Shown here: one piece after another, positions 5,083-7,616 of the stretch | Position numbering within the stretch: the first letter of the stretch is position 1 | Layout: every line of letters begins with the position of its first letter | Assembly (NCBI GenBank): GCA_902803345.1 | Contig: CADCPV010000248.1 | Span: 1 to 7,616 of the forward strand | Direction of reading: 5' to 3' | From: an uncultured Eubacteriales bacterium | Lineage (GTDB): Bacteria; Bacillota_A; Clostridia; Lachnospirales; Lachnospiraceae | DNA length: 7,616 nucleotides | The notes under the pieces: generated by a model | The model's input: only the letters and a program-made list of their open reading frames with translations | Database searches by the model: none | What the model was told of the DNA's origin: nothing | Made by a program: the position numbers and the translations under genes

Positions 5083-6342
5083 ATGAATATATTTGACTGG
5101 CTGAATGTAACACTTATGCTGATATTCGCGGCTTGCTGCTGTTATCAGTTCCTGTATATACCGATTTCCTGGTGGAAAAAGCCGGAGGCGCACAAAGAAG
5201 TCCGGCTGCATCGCTATGCGGTGCTGGTTGCGGCACGGAATGAGGCGCCGGTAATTGAAGAGCTGATTCGTTCGATCCGGCAGCAGGATTATCCGTCGGA
5301 GCTTGTGGATATCTATGTGATGGCAGACAACTGCACAGACGATACTGCCGCGATTGCCGAACAGGCCGGCGCGACGGTTTACAGGCGTTTTAATCACAAT
5401 CAGATCGGAAAAGGCTATGTACTGCACGATCTCTATGAGAAAATGAAGGAAGAGGGACGTTTTTCCGAGTACGACGGCTTCTTTGTTTTCGATGCGGACA
5501 ATGTGCTCCGGAAGAATTATATCAGTGAAATGAACCGCAGTTTTTCGGACGGATACCCGGTGGTTACCGGTTACCGCAATTCCAAAAACTTCGGAGACAG
5601 CTGGGTTTCCTCAGGCATTGCGCTCTGGTTCCTCAGGGAATCGCGTTACCTGAATTATTCCCGGCATCTCATCGGCTCTTCCGCTGCAATCGGCGGCACG
5701 GGCTTCCTTGCGGCACGTGAACTGATTGAACGCTATGATGGCTGGAATTTCTTCACGCTGACCGAGGATCTGGAATTTACATCCCGCGTTGTCACCGATG
5801 GATACCGGATCGCTTTCTGCCGGGAGGCAGAACTTTATGACGAGCAGCCGATTGATCTTCGTACTTCGTGGCGGCAGCGGATGAGATGGACGCGCGGATA
5901 TCTGCAGACGATGCGGAAATACGGAAAAGCGCTCTTTTTGGGTGTGTTCCGCAAGGATTCGCCGCAGCGTTTTGCCTGCTATGATCTTTTGATGAACACA
6001 ATTCCTCCGATTGTGCTCGGCGTGGTAGGTCTGTTCCTTAATGTGGGGAAATTCTTCTTCGTGATGGGACAGGGTGCGGCGCCGGATGAGCTGGTTCTGC
6101 CGATTCTGCAGGCCATCGGTTCCGGATATCTGATGATGCTTCTGATGGGTGCGCTGACCGTGATCAGTGAATGGAAGCACATTCATGCAGCGACAGGAAA
6201 GAAGCTCCTCTATATGCTGACCTTCCCGCTGTTCATGTTCACCTTCATGCCGATTTCGATCCAGGCGCTGTTCTGCAAGGTACAGTGGAAGCCGATCCGG
6301 CACACGAGGGCACTTTCCCGGGCGGCAATTGAAGGGAAATAA
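5083..6342 (+). CDS. Membrane glycosyltransferase, family 2 (processive type)
   Basis: A 419-residue inverting GT2 glycosyltransferase with the layout of membrane polysaccharide synthases. One N-terminal membrane segment (about 8-29, with an unusual CCC) is followed by the cytoplasmic GT-A domain and then three C-terminal hydrophobic segments (about 303-327, 336-361, 375-398). Catalytic signatures are VLVAARNE (47-54), ADNCTDDT (81-88), the metal/nucleotide-sugar DAD (137-139), GGTGFLA (204-210), TEDLEF (227-232) with the likely catalytic base Asp229, and QRMRW (265-269), the QxxRW motif of processive enzymes. It probably transfers sugar from a nucleotide-sugar to a growing glycan or lipid at the inner membrane. 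Sugar and product cannot be told. The ATG at 5083 has only a modest AAAGG (5068-5072) ten bases upstream. No export, epimerase or other glycan gene is adjacent, so it seems monocistronic. Confidence 0.9.
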   Translation: MNIFDWLNVTLMLIFAACCCYQFLYIPISWWKKPEAHKEVRLHRYAVLVAARNEAPVIEELIRSIRQQDYPSELVDIYVMADNCTDDTAAIAEQAGATVYRRFNHNQIGKGYVLHDLYEKMKEEGRFSEYDGFFVFDADNVLRKNYISEMNRSFSDGYPVVTGYRNSKNFGDSWVSSGIALWFLRESRYLNYSRHLIGSSAAIGGTGFLAARELIERYDGWNFFTLTEDLEFTSRVVTDGYRIAFCREAELYDEQPIDLRTSWRQRMRWTRGYLQTMRKYGKALFLGVFRKDSPQRFACYDLLMNTIPPIVLGVVGLFLNVGKFFFVMGQGAAPDELVLPILQAIGSGYLMMLLMGALTVISEWKHIHAATGKKLLYMLTFPLFMFTFMPISIQALFCKVQWKPIRHTRALSRAAIEGK

Positions 6343-6353
6343 AAACTGCCTGA

Positions 6354-7487
6354 TCAGCCTCCCGTACCGCGGCTTGACATGTCGATTCCGGTGAGGTCGC
6401 AGAACAGGATCAGCGAGAACAGGACTATGGCAAGCAAAAGGGCAGGATACAGGATCAGCCCCAGAATGCGCAGAATCGGTTTTTCGGACCGAAGAAGCGG
6501 CAGGAAGCGCCAGATACCTTTGTAATTGAACCAGATCAGGACGGTTCCGACGCTGGGAACAAAGGCAAAAATATACTCAAGCAATCTGCCGGCAGTTGTA
6601 TTCATGGCATATCCGCCGGCATAGGTCAGAAACAGAATGACACCGTAACCGATGGCGGCAAGCAGCATTTTCCACCAGACACCGGTCCGAAAGCCGGGCG
6701 GAAGGAAACTGCGCCAGCCCGTAACATGTACGGCCGACGGCGCCGGGAAGTTCCCGGTGAGTCGGCCATTTTTTGTGCCGAGCACGGTCAGATCCGCCTT
6801 CAGTTCAAGGACAGTCTGGTAACGGTCCGTGGGATCGAGGCGGGTACATTTGTCGGCAATCCCGGCAAGCGGTTCCGGCACGGCTTTCGGATCGAGCGTA
6901 CCGGTCGTAAGTTCCGTAATCAGCATGCCGATCGCATAAATATCCGTCGCGGGAGAGGAAGTCCCGAAACCGTACTGCTCCGGCGCCGCATAGCCGACGG
7001 TTCCGAAAAGCTCGGTGTCGCGGCTTTTTTCGGGGGTTGCGATCTTGGCTGCGTTGAAATCGACCAGCTTAATCACACCGTCAGAGGAAAGAAGCAGGTT
7101 TTCCGGCTTGATGTCCCGATGGACAATCGGCGGATGTTCGCTGTGGAAAGGAATCAGGATATCGACAAGTGTCCGGATAATCGGAAGCGCTTCTGTTATC
7201 GACAGGATACCGCGCTCGTCCAGAAGATCCCGGACACTTCTGCCGGAGTAATACTCTTCAATGACGATCAGTTCGTCTCCTTCCTGCAGCAGTTCCACAA
7301 TCTTCGGAACATTCGGGGGAGATTTGCGGCGGATGAAATCGAAAACGGCGCGGTCATAGACGGACAGGGTCTTTTTCACGTAAAGCTGCCCGGTAGCGGT
7401 GTTTTTGACAAGCTGTACATTCTCTTTTTCACCGAAATCAGACAGCGCTTCATAGAAGGAGAGAATATAATCGTTTTCGGAAATCAT
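6354..7487 (-). CDS. Membrane-anchored serine/threonine protein kinase with DFN motif
   Basis: A 377-residue Hanks-type kinase. The kinase domain spans about 15-235: likely ATP-anchoring Lys38 in LYVKKTL, hinge-like IEEYYSGRS (76-84), catalytic loop HRDIKPEN (123-130) with Asp125, Lys127 and Asn130, metal-binding Asp143 in DFN (143-145), APE (168-170), DIYAIG (182-187) and Arg222 in DRYQ. Oddities are DFN in place of DFG, no GxGxxG loop in the first strands, and no obvious Glu in helix C (VYDRAVFDF). Three hydrophobic segments follow (about 273-291, 303-320, 340-364). No PASTA or other sensor repeats are present, so this is not a PrkC-type receptor. Key catalytic residues remain, so activity is likely; the substrate is unknown. 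On the minus strand AAGGA (complement of 7496-7500) lies eight bases before the ATG. I see no convincing promoter upstream. It converges on the glycosyltransferase with an 11-base gap. Confidence 0.9.
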   Translation of the reverse strand: MISENDYILSFYEALSDFGEKENVQLVKNTATGQLYVKKTLSVYDRAVFDFIRRKSPPNVPKIVELLQEGDELIVIEEYYSGRSVRDLLDERGILSITEALPIIRTLVDILIPFHSEHPPIVHRDIKPENLLLSSDGVIKLVDFNAAKIATPEKSRDTELFGTVGYAAPEQYGFGTSSPATDIYAIGMLITELTTGTLDPKAVPEPLAGIADKCTRLDPTDRYQTVLELKADLTVLGTKNGRLTGNFPAPSAVHVTGWRSFLPPGFRTGVWWKMLLAAIGYGVILFLTYAGGYAMNTTAGRLLEYIFAFVPSVGTVLIWFNYKGIWRFLPLLRSEKPILRILGLILYPALLLAIVLFSLILFCDLTGIDMSSRGTGG

Positions 7488-7547
7488 CTCAAAAATCCTT
7501 GCAATATGTGAAGAAAAATGATATCTATACTATGAACGAGCGCAGAG

Positions 7548-7589
7548 TACCCCATCCATAGGAGCTGCCGCCCCGCATGGGTGGGGGTG
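7548..7589. repeat. Nested inverted repeat upstream of the kinase gene
   Basis: CCCCATCCAT (7550-7559) pairs with ATGGGTGGGG (7577-7586) over ten positions with one T-G pair. Inside, GGAGC (7561-7565) faces GCCCC (7570-7574) around a TGCC loop with one mismatch on the plus strand. The outer stem can extend to 7548/7589 past a bulge. No T-tract follows on either side, so it is not a typical terminator. It may be an RNA structure, an operator or a short extragenic palindrome; function unknown. Confidence 0.4.
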
Positions 7590-7616
7590 AATGCGCCTGT
7601 AATATCGAACATGATA

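Noticed and set aside
6726..7511. Plus-strand frame of 261 codons opposite the kinase gene
   Set aside because: The minus strand encodes clear kinase motifs through this span. The plus-strand translation has no domain pattern and is explained by the third-position bias of the kinase gene.
7499..7531. Plus-strand promoter-like TTGCAA (7499-7504) with TATACT or TATCTA downstream
   Set aside because: TATACT is 21 bases away and TATCTA matches poorly, so there is no convincing pair without proof of a gene to the right.

Overview
The window looks like an ordinary chromosomal segment of a Firmicute, most likely a clostridium close to Lachnospiraceae. This rests on the gene order (nucleotide kinase, holB, ricT, trmN6, rsmI), which is a condensed form of the tmk-holB-yaaT-yabB-yabC cluster of Bacillus subtilis, on the strong Shine-Dalgarno sites, and on the moderate GC content with AT-rich promoter spots. 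Genus cannot be fixed from the sequence. No mobile element, CRISPR array, rRNA or tRNA gene is visible.

Positions 1-195 are non-coding. They hold two hairpins at the left edge, a good sigma-A-type promoter (104-132) and a short leader. From about 196 to 4968 six genes run on the plus strand with overlaps or very short gaps, so they are probably one transcript: a DUF1461/TIGR01906 membrane protein (possible lipoprotein intramolecular transacylase, Lit-like), a guanylate-kinase-like P-loop kinase, DNA polymerase III delta' (holB), the PSP1-domain iron-sulfur protein RicT/YaaT, the tRNA adenine-N6 methyltransferase TrmN6, and the 16S rRNA C1402 2'-O-methyltransferase RsmI. The operon thus joins envelope, nucleotide/replication, RNA-processing and RNA-modification functions.

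Positions 4969-5082 form an intergenic leader with a TATAAT box followed by a hairpin and short T-tract. It can end the operon transcript and could also attenuate the next gene, a membrane-anchored family-2 glycosyltransferase of the processive type (5083-6342). Only 11 bases separate that gene from a convergent gene on the minus strand (6354-7487). This encodes a serine/threonine protein kinase with three C-terminal membrane segments, no glycine-rich loop and a DFN in place of DFG. The last 129 bases carry the start region of the kinase gene, a nested hairpin and perhaps the first codons of a divergent gene that leaves the window.

Nothing here forms an obviously new multi-gene system. The points most worth a second look are the Lit-like gene at the head of the operon, the atypical nucleotide kinase in the usual tmk position, the unusual membrane kinase, and the terminator lying inside the glycosyltransferase leader.
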